The notes below the pieces were generated by a model. It had not been told where the DNA came from. It did not search any database and saw only the letters and a program-made list of their open reading frames with translations. Position numbers and translations under genes: made by a program. A stretch of 64,000 nucleotides of DNA from positions 124,001-188,000 of the forward strand of contig NZ_JAFMOW010000060.1 of NCBI RefSeq assembly GCF_019049675.1. Reading direction: 5' to 3'. The DNA comes from Rahnella bonaserana. GTDB lineage: Bacteria > Pseudomonadota > Gammaproteobacteria > Enterobacterales > Enterobacteriaceae. Shown here piece after piece: positions 33,898-42,835 of the stretch; within the stretch, counting starts at the first letter, position 1; each line of letters begins with the position of its first letter.

Positions 33898-34635
33898 ATG
33901 AAAAATGCAGCCAAAAAAGTGCGCAGCTTGCGTAATTACAGCCTGATCGCCGGACTGATGCTGGCTTCGGCCCTTGCCTTTCAAAATAACGCCTGGTCGT
34001 GGGGCGGTGGCGCGGAACCGGCGGTGGTGATCCCGGCACCGGCAAAAGATGAGCCTGCAGGAACGTCGCACAGCGAAACGGCGCTGTTTGCCGGCGGCTG
34101 TTTCTGGGGGATTCAGGGCGTATTCCAGCATGTGAAAGGCGTGACCAGCGCGGTGTCGGGATATGCCGGAGGCGAGGCGCAAACGGCCAGCTATGAGCAG
34201 GTGAGCAACGGCGATACAGGCCATGCAGAATCGGTCAAAGTCACCTTTGACCCGACGCAGGTGACTTACGGCGAACTGCTGCACATTTTCTTCTCGGTAG
34301 GGCATAACCCGACGGAGTTAAACCGTCAGGGACCGGATACCGGCAGTCAGTATCGCTCGGCGGTTTTCCCGCTCAATCAGGCGCAGGCTGACGTGGCGAA
34401 AGCGTACATTGCCCAGCTCGATGCCAGCCACAGTTACAGTGAACCGCTGGTGACAAAAGTGGAAAACAATGCACACTTTTATCCGGCAGAGGCTTATCAC
34501 CAGAATTTTTTGAACGATAATCCGGACTACCCGTACATTGTGGTGAACGATCTGCCGAAAATTAAAGACTTGAAACAGCATTTCCCGGCCGATTATCGTG
34601 AACAGCCGGAGCTGGTGAAGGGCGTTAACCCCTAG
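33898..34635 (+). CDS. msrA: Exported peptide-methionine (S)-S-oxide reductase MsrA
   Basis: A 245-residue MsrA. A Sec-type signal (NYSLIAGLMLASALAF, about 13-28) precedes the catalytic domain, which begins TALFAGGCFWGIQGVFQ with the catalytic Cys in GCFWG; GYAGGEAQTASYEQV, NGDTGHAESVKVTFDP and GSQYRSAVF follow. It reduces methionine-S-sulfoxide and presumably works in the periplasm with the adjacent MsrB. This is a two-protein system rather than the fused periplasmic MsrAB of Neisseria. Confidence 0.9.
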   Translation: MKNAAKKVRSLRNYSLIAGLMLASALAFQNNAWSWGGGAEPAVVIPAPAKDEPAGTSHSETALFAGGCFWGIQGVFQHVKGVTSAVSGYAGGEAQTASYEQVSNGDTGHAESVKVTFDPTQVTYGELLHIFFSVGHNPTELNRQGPDTGSQYRSAVFPLNQAQADVAKAYIAQLDASHSYSEPLVTKVENNAHFYPAEAYHQNFLNDNPDYPYIVVNDLPKIKDLKQHFPADYREQPELVKGVNP

Positions 34636-34644
34636 GAAAAAATA

Positions 34645-34677
34645 AAGAAGCCGCGGCGTTATCCGCGGCGGCTTCTT
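34645..34677. terminator. Hairpin after msrA
   Basis: AAGAAGCCGCGG is followed by CCGCGGCGGCTTCTT, a GC-rich stem with a short loop, just after msrA and before a convergent gene. The U-run is weak. Confidence 0.6.
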
Positions 34678-34716
34678 AAGGGGTTATCTGACCAGATATC
34701 CCGGATTTACCGTGGC

Positions 34717-35022
34717 TTAAAATCCGTAACGGATAGCATCTTTGCTTTGCTGCATCAGCGCATCAATTTTTTCTGAATAGGCTTCCAGCCCTTTGCCGTC
34801 ACCCGCCTCTGAGCACTGACGACGCCGCGCGTTGTAGGCTTTCATCAACTGTGCTTGTGCAAAGCCCGGCTTGCCATAGCACGCCATACTCTGCTCCCAG
34901 CAGGTGATGGCGGCATCCAGATCCTGTTGCTCCTGATACTGTTTTCCCAGCTCATTAAGCGCTTTCGCCGACTCCTGCGGCGGCAGATGTTGCGCCAAAA
35001 TCTGCTCAATACGTGTATCCAT
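34717..35022 (-). CDS. Small TPR-like protein downstream of a PTS operon
   Basis: A 101-residue protein with a single helical repeat resembling a TPR (ALNELGKQYQEQQDLDAAITCWEQSMACYG, about 21-50) and a second partial repeat. No catalytic motif and no signal peptide. It lies 20 bases downstream of the EIIC gene and is probably the last gene of that operon. Function unknown. Confidence 0.6.
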   Translation of the reverse strand: MDTRIEQILAQHLPPQESAKALNELGKQYQEQQDLDAAITCWEQSMACYGKPGFAQAQLMKAYNARRRQCSEAGDGKGLEAYSEKIDALMQQSKDAIRYGF

Positions 35023-35042
35023 AAAGATGACCTCCGGCTCGC

Positions 35043-36308
35043 TTAGTGGAAGAAGTTGAGGATATGACCAAATACCAGCCCGACGCTGATGACATCAGAG
35101 TCACTGAACGTCACGTTCGAGAAGCCGAACTTGCCCAACAGTGGCAGCAGCAGCGCCGGAAGCAGGGTGATAAACAGGCCATGGAAGATCCCGCCGATAA
35201 TCGCGCCACGACGTCCGCCGACAGCATTACCGAAGATGCCCGCCGTACCTCCCGCGAAGAAGTTCGTCAGCATGCCCGGTAAAATCATCGCCAGCCCGAG
35301 ACTCGGGAACAGGAACATGCCGATCACCGAACCGATCGTCGTGGAGATGAAACCGATGATGACGGCGTTCGGTGCATAGGGGAAAAGCACCGGGCAATCG
35401 AGCGCCGGGATAGCATTCGGGACAATGCGCAGGGCGATGCCGCGAAATGCCGGCACGATTTCCGCCAGCAGCAGGCGTACGCCGGACAACAGTACGTATA
35501 CCCCGACCACAAACTGAATCGACTGCAGGAAGGAATAGACCAGATAGTTGACGCTGTTAGCGTAAGGCGCGACCACCTCAGGGCCTGCGGCAATGGCGGG
35601 GATCAGGTAAATTGGGATCATTACCACCATCATCGACAGGTAGGTATCCTGCAGAAAAGAGAAAGACTGAGGCAGTTCGAAGTCTTCGGTGCTTTTACTG
35701 ACATCCCCGGTGACTTTCGCCACGCCGGCCTGCACCAGGTAGCCAATGGTGCAGAAATGCCCGAGGGCAATGTCATCAGAACCGGTAATTTTGCGCACAA
35801 TCGGCTGCGCCAGAACCGGCATACCCACCGCCATCACCCCGGCAATAATCCCGCCGGTGAGGATCAGCTCTGTACCTCGCAGTCCACCCATATAGCCGAT
35901 GACCGAACATACCGTCGCCATCCACAGGGAAGCCTGGCCGGTCAGGAAGATATATTTGAACCGGGTCAGACGGGCAATAAGAATATTGACGATAAATGCC
36001 AGCACCATAATTAATGCGGTTTCACGGCCGAGTGTTTGTTGTGCAATCCCGGCAATGGAACCGACATCGGTGACAATCCCGCGCATATGGAACCCTTTCT
36101 GGAATATTTCTCCCAGAAAGGTTAGGGCATTAACAATAATGCTTGCGCCGGAAAGCAGCACTAAAAAGCCCAGAAGCGTTTTTAACGTACCGGTAATAAC
36201 TTGCCCGGCACTTTTCTTTAACGCAATCAGACCAATCATGGCGATCAGTGATATTAATATTGATGCCTGGCCTAATACATCATTGACAATAAAGTGAAGG
36301 AAAGACAT
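35043..36308 (-). CDS. PTS EIIC component, ascorbate (UlaA/SgaT) family
   Basis: A 421-residue integral membrane permease of the PTS L-ascorbate/galactitol superfamily: LLGFLVLLSGASIIVNAL, GGLRGTELILTGGIIAGVMAVGMP, and GMLTNFFAGGTAGIFGNAVGGRRGAIIGGIFHG near the C-terminus. It moves a sugar across the inner membrane with phosphorylation by the EIIB partner encoded upstream. The substrate cannot be inferred directly; neighbours (a LacD-type aldolase and a P-loop kinase) point to a ketose or polyol rather than ascorbate. Confidence 0.88.
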   Translation of the reverse strand: MSFLHFIVNDVLGQASILISLIAMIGLIALKKSAGQVITGTLKTLLGFLVLLSGASIIVNALTFLGEIFQKGFHMRGIVTDVGSIAGIAQQTLGRETALIMVLAFIVNILIARLTRFKYIFLTGQASLWMATVCSVIGYMGGLRGTELILTGGIIAGVMAVGMPVLAQPIVRKITGSDDIALGHFCTIGYLVQAGVAKVTGDVSKSTEDFELPQSFSFLQDTYLSMMVVMIPIYLIPAIAAGPEVVAPYANSVNYLVYSFLQSIQFVVGVYVLLSGVRLLLAEIVPAFRGIALRIVPNAIPALDCPVLFPYAPNAVIIGFISTTIGSVIGMFLFPSLGLAMILPGMLTNFFAGGTAGIFGNAVGGRRGAIIGGIFHGLFITLLPALLLPLLGKFGFSNVTFSDSDVISVGLVFGHILNFFH

Positions 36309-36380
36309 AAGCGTCCCCTGTAGAGTTCACGGTAATTGTTCTGTCGATTTATAAGTGTTTTTAATTTAAATAATAATTTA

Positions 36381-36686
36381 TTAAATGGCCAGATGTCCCA
36401 TTTCCTGAAGGATAGGAGTCAACTTGGTCTTTATTTCATTTTTATCAACCAGACGCTTCAGATAAATAATGTTGGCGTTGATTGTGTAATGCTGGAATTG
36501 CGATCTGAAGTTTTCGCCGGTCATAATAATGTCGGCTCTCGATGACGTGGCACTGGAAATATCACAATGTGATAAATCGGCTTCCACACCCAAATCTTTT
36601 AACGCTGCTTCGATACTCATTTCACAGGCAAAACTGCTGCCCAGACCCGCACCGCATACCGCCAGGATTGATAGCTTTTTCATCAT
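36381..36686 (-). CDS. PTS EIIB component, lactose/ascorbate type
   Basis: A 101-residue EIIB. The phospho-accepting Cys is in LAVCGAGLGSSFACEM (about 8-23), the typical P-loop-like site of UlaB/SgaB-like proteins. It accepts phosphate from the EIIA and passes it to sugar in the EIIC. It is encoded between the EIIA and EIIC genes. Confidence 0.88.
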   Translation of the reverse strand: MMKKLSILAVCGAGLGSSFACEMSIEAALKDLGVEADLSHCDISSATSSRADIIMTGENFRSQFQHYTINANIIYLKRLVDKNEIKTKLTPILQEMGHLAI

Positions 36687-36748
36687 TTTTCCTTACGTTC
36701 TTTGTAGGTGTTCATAAAGGGTTATGTTTATCTCTTTTCACTTCACGT

Positions 36749-37192
36749 TTAAAACTGCCGGATAATATCTAAAGCTTCCTGTCTGTTTTTACTGCGTTTT
36801 AACCGCTCTGCCGCCTCGTCATCACAGAACAGATGGGAAAGGCTGGCAATCATTTCTATGTGCGAATGGCTGTCCACAGCGGCCAGCGCGAAGATGACGT
36901 AAACCGGATCGTTATCTTCACTGCCAAACTCAACGCCTTCTGAAACAATCACCAGGGACAGTGCCGTATGGTTAACCCCTTCTTCTGGCCGGGCGTGTGG
37001 CATGGCAATACCTTCACCCAAAACATAATAAGGACCAATCTCCCGGTGCATATCATATATAGCCTGAAGATAGCGACTTTCCGCTGCACCCGAATCAATT
37101 AACGGTTGCACGGCAAATGCCACTGCACTTTTCCAGTCTTCTATTTTACTGATGATTTGCGTGTTATTTTCATTAATCCAGTCGCTTAACAT
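36749..37192 (-). CDS. PTS EIIA component, mannitol/ascorbate (PTS_EIIA_2) type
   Basis: A 147-residue EIIA. The active-site His is in GIAMPHARPEEG (about 60-71), with the flanking YYVLGEGIAMPHA and VYVIFALAAVDSHSHIEMIASLSHLF typical of UlaC/FruA-type EIIA domains. It is the first of the three PTS genes, separated from the kinase gene upstream by about 205 bases that may hold an internal promoter. Confidence 0.88.
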   Translation of the reverse strand: MLSDWINENNTQIISKIEDWKSAVAFAVQPLIDSGAAESRYLQAIYDMHREIGPYYVLGEGIAMPHARPEEGVNHTALSLVIVSEGVEFGSEDNDPVYVIFALAAVDSHSHIEMIASLSHLFCDDEAAERLKRSKNRQEALDIIRQF

Positions 37193-37397
37193 AATGCCTC
37201 TTCATAAGAGTAGGGTATTTTCTCAGTATGATATTTTATTAAAATAAAAACTGTGATCTATCCAGTCCTGTTAGCCATCAATGAAAGATAATAATTTCAG
37301 GCGACCTGAAAGAATGAATGATAGCAGAGGTTTAACAACGTCCTGATATCAGAATTAACTTACTTTTCGGTAAACGAATATTTCCTTTGGTCAGCTT

Positions 37398-37994
37398 TCA
37401 TTGAATTTGTGTGTCGAATGAATTCATTATCCACTGATGAATATCAACAATATTTACAGGCTTATTTTGTCCAATAACATTCTGATCAACAGAATAAACT
37501 GGTCCTGATGTTATTGGCCGTGCATTTCCTGCGAGAATTTTTAATTCGGGAATATATTCTGCCCCGACATGTCCCGGTAAACGTTCGCCCAGTCGTGAGG
37601 CAAAACGTCCGGCAACCAGTTCAGCATCAATCTGGCACCAGATTTCCACGACCTGCGTGACGCCCGCCCGTTGCAGATAATCCTGCAAGACTTCCTGGGG
37701 CTGAAAACCAAACCACGCATCGACAATAAAAGTGCTGCCCTGTGGTGCGCCGCCGATGATGTCCCAGATAACCTGATAGCTGGCCTGACCGAGCACGCGG
37801 TTAAACGGACGATCGACATTTTCCAGACGCTGAAGAAACGGGTTTTTAATGCCATCAAGCGACAGTTGCAGCCAGCCGCTGTATGCAGAAAGCTCAACGG
37901 CGAGCCGGCTTTTACCTGACGCCGGGATCCCGTTCACCAGGATAACGCGTTTGCCGGTAAAGCCATTTCGTGAGGTGCTTCTGTTTTCAGACAT
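37398..37994 (-). CDS. P-loop kinase (zeta-toxin/chloramphenicol phosphotransferase-like)
   Basis: About 198 residues from ATG 37994, which overlaps the aldolase stop (ATGTCTGA) and has AGGTGG upstream; the frame extends to 38030. Walker A is VILVNGIPASGKSRLAVEL (about 17-35), then LQLSLDGIKNPFL and FIVDAWFGFQPQEVLQDYL, as in Cpt-like or zeta-type small-molecule kinases. Placed between an aldolase and PTS genes, it may phosphorylate a sugar phosphate, an unusual fold for that step (inference). Confidence 0.7.
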   Translation of the reverse strand: MSENRSTSRNGFTGKRVILVNGIPASGKSRLAVELSAYSGWLQLSLDGIKNPFLQRLENVDRPFNRVLGQASYQVIWDIIGGAPQGSTFIVDAWFGFQPQEVLQDYLQRAGVTQVVEIWCQIDAELVAGRFASRLGERLPGHVGAEYIPELKILAGNARPITSGPVYSVDQNVIGQNKPVNIVDIHQWIMNSFDTQIQ

Positions 37995-38922
37995 GTTCCA
38001 CCTGTTCAGTTTGGTTGTGTGCCGGAGCATGAAAATATTGCTGAATAACGGCCTGCAGTTCGTTCAGACGCGGTACCGCCAGCGATTCCAGACGGGATTT
38101 CGTTGCGTTGCGATCCAGCGAAATGCAGTCTTTCCACAATGAACGGCCTGCGATAACGCCTGACGCGCCCTCACTCATGGCATCCGCTACTTGTTTGAGG
38201 AAAGTGGCATGGTCTACACCCGCTGAAAGCACTGCCCAGGGCACGTCTCCTGCAAGTTTAGTGATGTCGGCGCAGGCTTGTTTCGAGCCAGGATAAGGCA
38301 GTTTCAGTACCTTCGCACCGCATTCCAGGCAAATCTTCGTGCCGCCATAAACCAGGGAAGGGACTTTTTCTTTATATTCTTCCTCGGTTTCGTTGTCGAG
38401 TTTATAGGTCAGAAACTCCACCACCAGCAGCAGGTCTTCGCGGGCGAAGTCCTCAATGCACTGACGCAGAATATCAATGTTATGTCGGTTAGCGGCTTCC
38501 TGATCTGAGCGCAGATAGACCATGATTTTGCCGCCGGTCGCCCCCAGTTCACGTACGCGGCGTGCATCTACGTTAGCGACCAGGCGTGACAGACGATAAC
38601 CTTCCGGCGAGTTATCCCAGCCAGAAGCATCAAGGCCAATGAGCAACGCGGTGTCGCGGGCAATAATCCCGTTATCCACCAGTTGCGGGACGGCGCAGAC
38701 CGGATCGACCAGCACACAGGAGGCTTTACTGGCGAGATATTGGGTGATGTCGGCTTTGATAAGCCCGAGTTCGTGTTCAGAAATGGCGGATTGTTGTTGC
38801 GGGTCACTGGCCAGCAGACTGCGCATGGCGCCGCGCTGGTCACAGGCGATCACCAGCATCGCGCCGTTCTTGCCACAAATCTGCTGATAACTGCGTAATT
38901 CTGAAGTAGACATTTTTGACAT
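37987..38922 (-). CDS. Class I aldolase, tagatose-1,6-bisphosphate aldolase (LacD) -like
   Basis: About 311 residues from ATG 38922, with AGGAGAG upstream; the much longer open frame to 39210 is not coding. It resembles LacD/YihT-type class I aldolases: MLVIACDQRGAMRSLL, CVLVDPVCAVPQLVDNGI, LLIGLDASGWD, KIMVYLRSDQ, LKLPYPGS with the probable Schiff-base Lys, and WAVLSAGVDHATFLKQV. It would split a ketose (bis)phosphate or analogue. It is the first gene of the PTS operon, divergent from a SorC-type regulator. Confidence 0.8.
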   Translation of the reverse strand: MSKMSTSELRSYQQICGKNGAMLVIACDQRGAMRSLLASDPQQQSAISEHELGLIKADITQYLASKASCVLVDPVCAVPQLVDNGIIARDTALLIGLDASGWDNSPEGYRLSRLVANVDARRVRELGATGGKIMVYLRSDQEAANRHNIDILRQCIEDFAREDLLLVVEFLTYKLDNETEEEYKEKVPSLVYGGTKICLECGAKVLKLPYPGSKQACADITKLAGDVPWAVLSAGVDHATFLKQVADAMSEGASGVIAGRSLWKDCISLDRNATKSRLESLAVPRLNELQAVIQQYFHAPAHNQTEQVEHV

Positions 38923-39094
38923 GGAACTCTCCTTTGCGTGAAATTTATTACAGATGAAAAAATCTCGATTACACTGGACGTTCTGTCTATACCCCCGAAC
39001 TGAAAGGGGGTGGAAAATCGCGTAACACGCCGTTTTACAAGGGGTGAAGCCCGCTGCGGCACATTGCATTTTTACAGGTGTTGCGCAATAATCC

Positions 39095-39112
39095 CTCAAT
39101 CGACGATTTGAG
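39095..39112. promoter_or_regulatory. Inverted repeat in the aldolase/SorC-regulator divergent region
   Basis: CTCAA (39095-39099), eight bases, then TTGAG (39108-39112), 46 bases before the regulator gene. Candidate operator for the SorC-family regulator. Confidence 0.35.
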
Positions 39113-39156
39113 TGTAATTCATTACTGAAAGGAATTTCAAGCTGAAAGAGCCAATT

Positions 39157-40089
39157 TTGCAAGATATTGCAGCAACGCGTGCCATGATGCATCTGGTGGC
39201 GAAGTTGCATTACGAGTCTGATATGTCTCAGGTGGAGATCGCACGCAAGCTGGATGTTTCCACGGCGACCATCTCCCGGCTACTGAATAAAGCCCGTGCG
39301 GCAGGCATTGTGCGTATTGAAGTGGTGGGATTATCGTCGCCGGAAGACATGACATCTGACCTGATGAAACGCCTCGGTCTGAAACAGGCCTACGTGGTTG
39401 ATGCGCCGCCGGGAAATGTGCTTGGCGCGCTGTCGACCCCGCTGGCTGCGTTGTTACAGCAAGCCGGATTAGGTGCCGGCTCGGTACTGGGCATTGGCTG
39501 GGGAAGGGCAGTACGCGAAGTGACGCTGGCCGGTATGCCGCGTTTGCCCGGTATCCTGACCGTGGCGCTCAACGGTGGCATGCAGCAGTCTGCTCCGCAT
39601 TTTCAGATCACCGAGTTCGTGCGCCGTGCGGCAGAACAGATGGAAGGCACGCCGTATTTTCTGCATGCCCCTTATCTTTCATCGGCGGAATTACGTGATG
39701 CGTTTCTTGCCGACCGCAGCGTACAGGAAATTATTTCCCTGTGGGACAAACTGGATGCGGCAATTGTGGGCATCGGCCTGACTCATACCCCAAAACCGAG
39801 TGAATCCACCACGGCAACACCGGGTGAGCAGGCGCTGAGTGATGCAGCGGGTGATGTGCTGCGTCATTACTTCACCGAATCCGGCGATTTACTGCATTGG
39901 GAAGGGGAAGAAAGAATGATTGCCGCTTCGGCAGAACAGCTGCGCAAAACGCCGCTAACAATTGGTGTGGCCGCCACGCCTGAAAAAGCCGCGGGGATCA
40001 TTGGCGCGGTGCGCTCAGGAATGATCAATTCGCTGGTGACAGATGTGAATACCGCCCAGGCGATTCTGGACAAATTGCCGGTGTCCTGA
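39157..40089 (+). CDS. SorC/DeoR-type sugar-binding transcriptional regulator
   Basis: About 310 residues. The start is non-ATG: TTG at 39157 preceded by GAAAGAG, or a CTG at 39142 preceded by AAAGGA. HTH: MSQVEIARKLDVSTATISRLLNKARAAGIVRIEV (about 25-60), then the SorC sugar-phosphate-binding domain (LGIGWGRAVREV, PLTIGVAATPEKAAGIIGAVRSGMINSLVTD). It is divergent from the aldolase-kinase-PTS operon and presumably its regulator, with a sugar phosphate as effector. Confidence 0.85.
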   Translation: MQDIAATRAMMHLVAKLHYESDMSQVEIARKLDVSTATISRLLNKARAAGIVRIEVVGLSSPEDMTSDLMKRLGLKQAYVVDAPPGNVLGALSTPLAALLQQAGLGAGSVLGIGWGRAVREVTLAGMPRLPGILTVALNGGMQQSAPHFQITEFVRRAAEQMEGTPYFLHAPYLSSAELRDAFLADRSVQEIISLWDKLDAAIVGIGLTHTPKPSESTTATPGEQALSDAAGDVLRHYFTESGDLLHWEGEERMIAASAEQLRKTPLTIGVAATPEKAAGIIGAVRSGMINSLVTDVNTAQAILDKLPVS

Positions 40090-40199
40090 ATTTAAAGAAA
40101 ATTAAACGGAGGGGAGCGATAGCGAGGTAGTGAGTTGGCGACCGTTTTGATCGCTCAACTCAGACTATGTTCTCTTCAGCTTTGTGCTGGCTGACCACG

Positions 40200-41234
40200 T
40201 TATTTCGCCAGCAGTTCCTTACGCACGATTTCTGCACCGGCGCTTAACGCATCCAGCTTGCCACGCGCAACGCCGCGCGGTAACGGGATCATGCCGCAGT
40301 TGGTGCACGGATAGAGTTTGTCCGCATCGACAAATTGGAGTGCTTTACGCAGCGTTGCGGCAACTTCTTCCGGTGTTTCGATAGTATTGGTGGCTACATC
40401 AATGGCACCGACCATCACTTTCTTTCCACGGATCAGCTCCATCAGCTCCATCGGAACATGTGAGTGATGGCATTCCAGCGAGATAATATCGATATTAGAT
40501 TTCTGCAGTTTCGGGAAGATCTCTTCGTATTGTCTCCACTCCGTACCCAGCGTTTTCTTCCAGTCGGTATTGGCTTTAATGCCGTAGCCATAGCAGATGT
40601 GGACAGCCGTTTCGCATTTCAGCCCTTCGATGGCTCTTTCTAACGTGGCAATGCCCCAGTCGTTCACTTCGTCGAAAAACACGTTAAAGGCCGGTTCATC
40701 AAACTGGATGATATCCACACCCGCCGCCTCTAATTCTTTGGCTTCTTCATTGAGAATTTTGGCGAATTCCCAGGCGAGTTTTTCGCGGCTCTTATAGTGA
40801 TTGTCATAGAGCGTGTCGATCATGGTCATTGGTCCCGGCAGGGCCCATTTGATCGGCTGCGTGGTTTGCTTGCGTAAAAACTTCGCATCTTCGACAAAAA
40901 CGGACTTCTTGCGGCTCACCGGACCTACAACTGTCGGCACGCTCGCCTCATAGCGGTTGCGGATTTTAACGATTTCCCGCTTCTCGAAATCCACGCCCTC
41001 GAGATGTTCAATAAACGTGGTGACAAAATGCTGACGCGTTTGCTCGCCATCGCTGACAATATCAATCCCTGCCTGCTGTTGGTCTTCCAGACATAAACGC
41101 AGCGCATCGAGTTTGCCATCAACTAATTCCTGACCTTCCAGTTTCCATGGCGACCAGAGTGTCTCTGGCTGCGCAATCCAGGAGGGCTTGGGTAAACTGC
41201 CCGCAGTCGATGTCGGTAATAATTTTTTCATCAC
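40200..41234 (-). CDS. mesD: MesD, core-MetE-type methionine synthase
   Basis: A 344-residue protein equal to only the C-terminal catalytic half of cobalamin-independent methionine synthase. It contains TAGSLPKPSW, the metal and substrate motifs ICYGYG, ISLECHHSH and YPCTNCGM (zinc Cys/His ligands). Short MetE proteins paired with a DUF1852 gene were described as the MesD/MesX system, which makes methionine without the folate-binding N-terminal half. The DUF1852 gene lies immediately upstream here. Confidence 0.85.
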   Translation of the reverse strand: MMKKLLPTSTAGSLPKPSWIAQPETLWSPWKLEGQELVDGKLDALRLCLEDQQQAGIDIVSDGEQTRQHFVTTFIEHLEGVDFEKREIVKIRNRYEASVPTVVGPVSRKKSVFVEDAKFLRKQTTQPIKWALPGPMTMIDTLYDNHYKSREKLAWEFAKILNEEAKELEAAGVDIIQFDEPAFNVFFDEVNDWGIATLERAIEGLKCETAVHICYGYGIKANTDWKKTLGTEWRQYEEIFPKLQKSNIDIISLECHHSHVPMELMELIRGKKVMVGAIDVATNTIETPEEVAATLRKALQFVDADKLYPCTNCGMIPLPRGVARGKLDALSAGAEIVRKELLAK

Positions 41235-41261
41235 AGGTGACCTTATATTTTTATGGGTAAA

Positions 41262-42245
41262 TCAGAGAACGGGTTCGGCAGACCATTGTTTAAGAACAGT
41301 TTGGTAAGGTTTAATAAATTGCTCTTCTGTAAACTTGCCCTGTTCAACAGCCAGCTGGCTACGTTCTTCCCGGTCATAAACAATCCGGGTTAATGAATAA
41401 TCCTGGAAATTCAAACTTGGCTGATACTGTTTTCCAGCCGGTGAATTCGCGTTGTAAATTTCAGGGCGATAAATCTTCTGGAATGTTTCCATTGTGCTGA
41501 TGGTGCTGATCAGCTCAAGATTGGTGTAGTCACTCAGCAAATCGCCACTGAAGTAAAACGCCAGCGGCGCAACGCTGTTTTCGGGCATAAAGTAGCGGGC
41601 GCGCAGTCCCATTTTGGCGAAATATTCATCCGTCAGGGAAGGCTCATCCTGCTGATATTCAATGCCTAACACAGGGTGCTGATTGCCGGTACGGTAATAG
41701 GTATTCTTACTTGAAACACTCAGGCAGATAACCGGTGTTTTGTTAAAGCACTCTTTATAAATGTCTGAAGTAATAAAACGCTTAAAGATATCACCGTGTA
41801 ATACGCCAAAATTCTCCGGCAGGCTGAATCCGGCTTTGTCCTTATTATGCTCAGGCAGTACAACGCTGAAATCATAATCACGGACATAAGAGGAAAAGTT
41901 ATTTCCCAGAATGCCCTCAAAACGTTCGTTGGTTTTTTTATCGACGATATTGGTTTTTAATATTTCAATCACCGGGAACGCGTCGGATTTATCTTCAATA
42001 TTGATATTTAACTGAGCGGTGATGATGTCCAGTTCAACGGCGTAGCGGTCACTGGTTGGGTTGTCCCAGTGCGCGAGAGAATTGAAGCGATTATTAATCA
42101 TCACTAAGGTGTTGCGCAGGTTTTCCTGACGTTTCTCGCCCCTCGCCAGATTGGCAAAGTTGGTGGTAATACGCGTATTTTCCGAGGGGTTATAATCTTC
42201 GTCGAAACGAATGCTCTTAATAGTGAATGTAATTTCTTTTTTCAT
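41262..42245 (-). CDS. mesX: MesX (DUF1852), partner of core-MetE methionine synthase
   Basis: A 327-residue DUF1852 protein. I see EITFTIKSIRFDEDYNPSENTRITTNFANLARGE at the start and SLNFQDYSLTRIVYDREERSQLAVEQGKFT near the end, consistent with this family. Genetic work elsewhere linked it, as a putative oxygenase, to MesD-dependent methionine synthesis. It lies 27 bases upstream of mesD in one operon. I know no catalytic residues with confidence. Confidence 0.85.
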   Translation of the reverse strand: MKKEITFTIKSIRFDEDYNPSENTRITTNFANLARGEKRQENLRNTLVMINNRFNSLAHWDNPTSDRYAVELDIITAQLNINIEDKSDAFPVIEILKTNIVDKKTNERFEGILGNNFSSYVRDYDFSVVLPEHNKDKAGFSLPENFGVLHGDIFKRFITSDIYKECFNKTPVICLSVSSKNTYYRTGNQHPVLGIEYQQDEPSLTDEYFAKMGLRARYFMPENSVAPLAFYFSGDLLSDYTNLELISTISTMETFQKIYRPEIYNANSPAGKQYQPSLNFQDYSLTRIVYDREERSQLAVEQGKFTEEQFIKPYQTVLKQWSAEPVL

Positions 42246-42487
42246 TTTTATCAGGTGTCCCGGCTGCTGAAAAACCTACATTATTTCAGTAGTCTTCATA
42301 TTTTAAGAGTGAATCGCGATGACTCTTTTATGCCTGAGTCATTGAGTGAAAAAAAGTGATTTAAATTCACTGAACATGAGCAAAGTTCATGATCCTGAAT
42401 GTGCGTCACCGACATACTTCGGCGCTGACCGAAGCATCCCCTTTTTGCCGGTAATAAGCTGAGTGAAATTCATGAGGGAGCAGAAAG

Positions 42488-42835
42488 ATGATCGCAGTAC
42501 TTTTTGAGGCAGACGCAGTATCCGAAGCGCGTGAGCGCTACCTTGAGCTGGCGGCAGAGCTGAAGCCGTTTTTGTCGGAAACGCCGGGGTTTATCTCTAT
42601 TGAACGCTTCCAGAGCCTGAGCACGCCAGGAAAAATTCTCTCTTTGTCATGGTGGGAAGATGAAGAGTCGGTCGCCGGATGGAAACAAAATCTGATGCAT
42701 CTGGCCGCCCAGAAAGAGGGTAAACAGTCGATTTTTTCATACTACAGAATTCGCGTTGCCCGTGTCTTTCGTGACTATTCTTCCGACAAATCTTCCCATC
42801 AGTCTTCCGCTAAAGGAGCGCATCCGCATGTATGA
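42488..42835 (+). CDS. ABM-domain (antibiotic biosynthesis monooxygenase-like) protein
   Basis: A 115-residue ABM/ferredoxin-like protein: [42 protein letters not shown] and [19 protein letters not shown] follow the heme-degrading/ABM pattern. It overlaps by 8 bases the next gene, an ACT-domain protein, which is itself overlapped by an ArsR-like gene, so three genes are translationally coupled. Catalytic function unknown. Confidence 0.85.
   Translation: MIAVLFEADAVSEARERYLELAAELKPFLSETPGFISIERFQSLSTPGKILSLSWWEDEESVAGWKQNLMHLAAQKEGKQSIFSYYRIRVARVFRDYSSDKSSHQSSAKGAHPHV

Noticed and set aside
37995-39210. Long upstream extension of the aldolase frame
   Set aside because: The part before ATG 38922 lacks homology; a strong AGGAGAG marks 38922 as the start.
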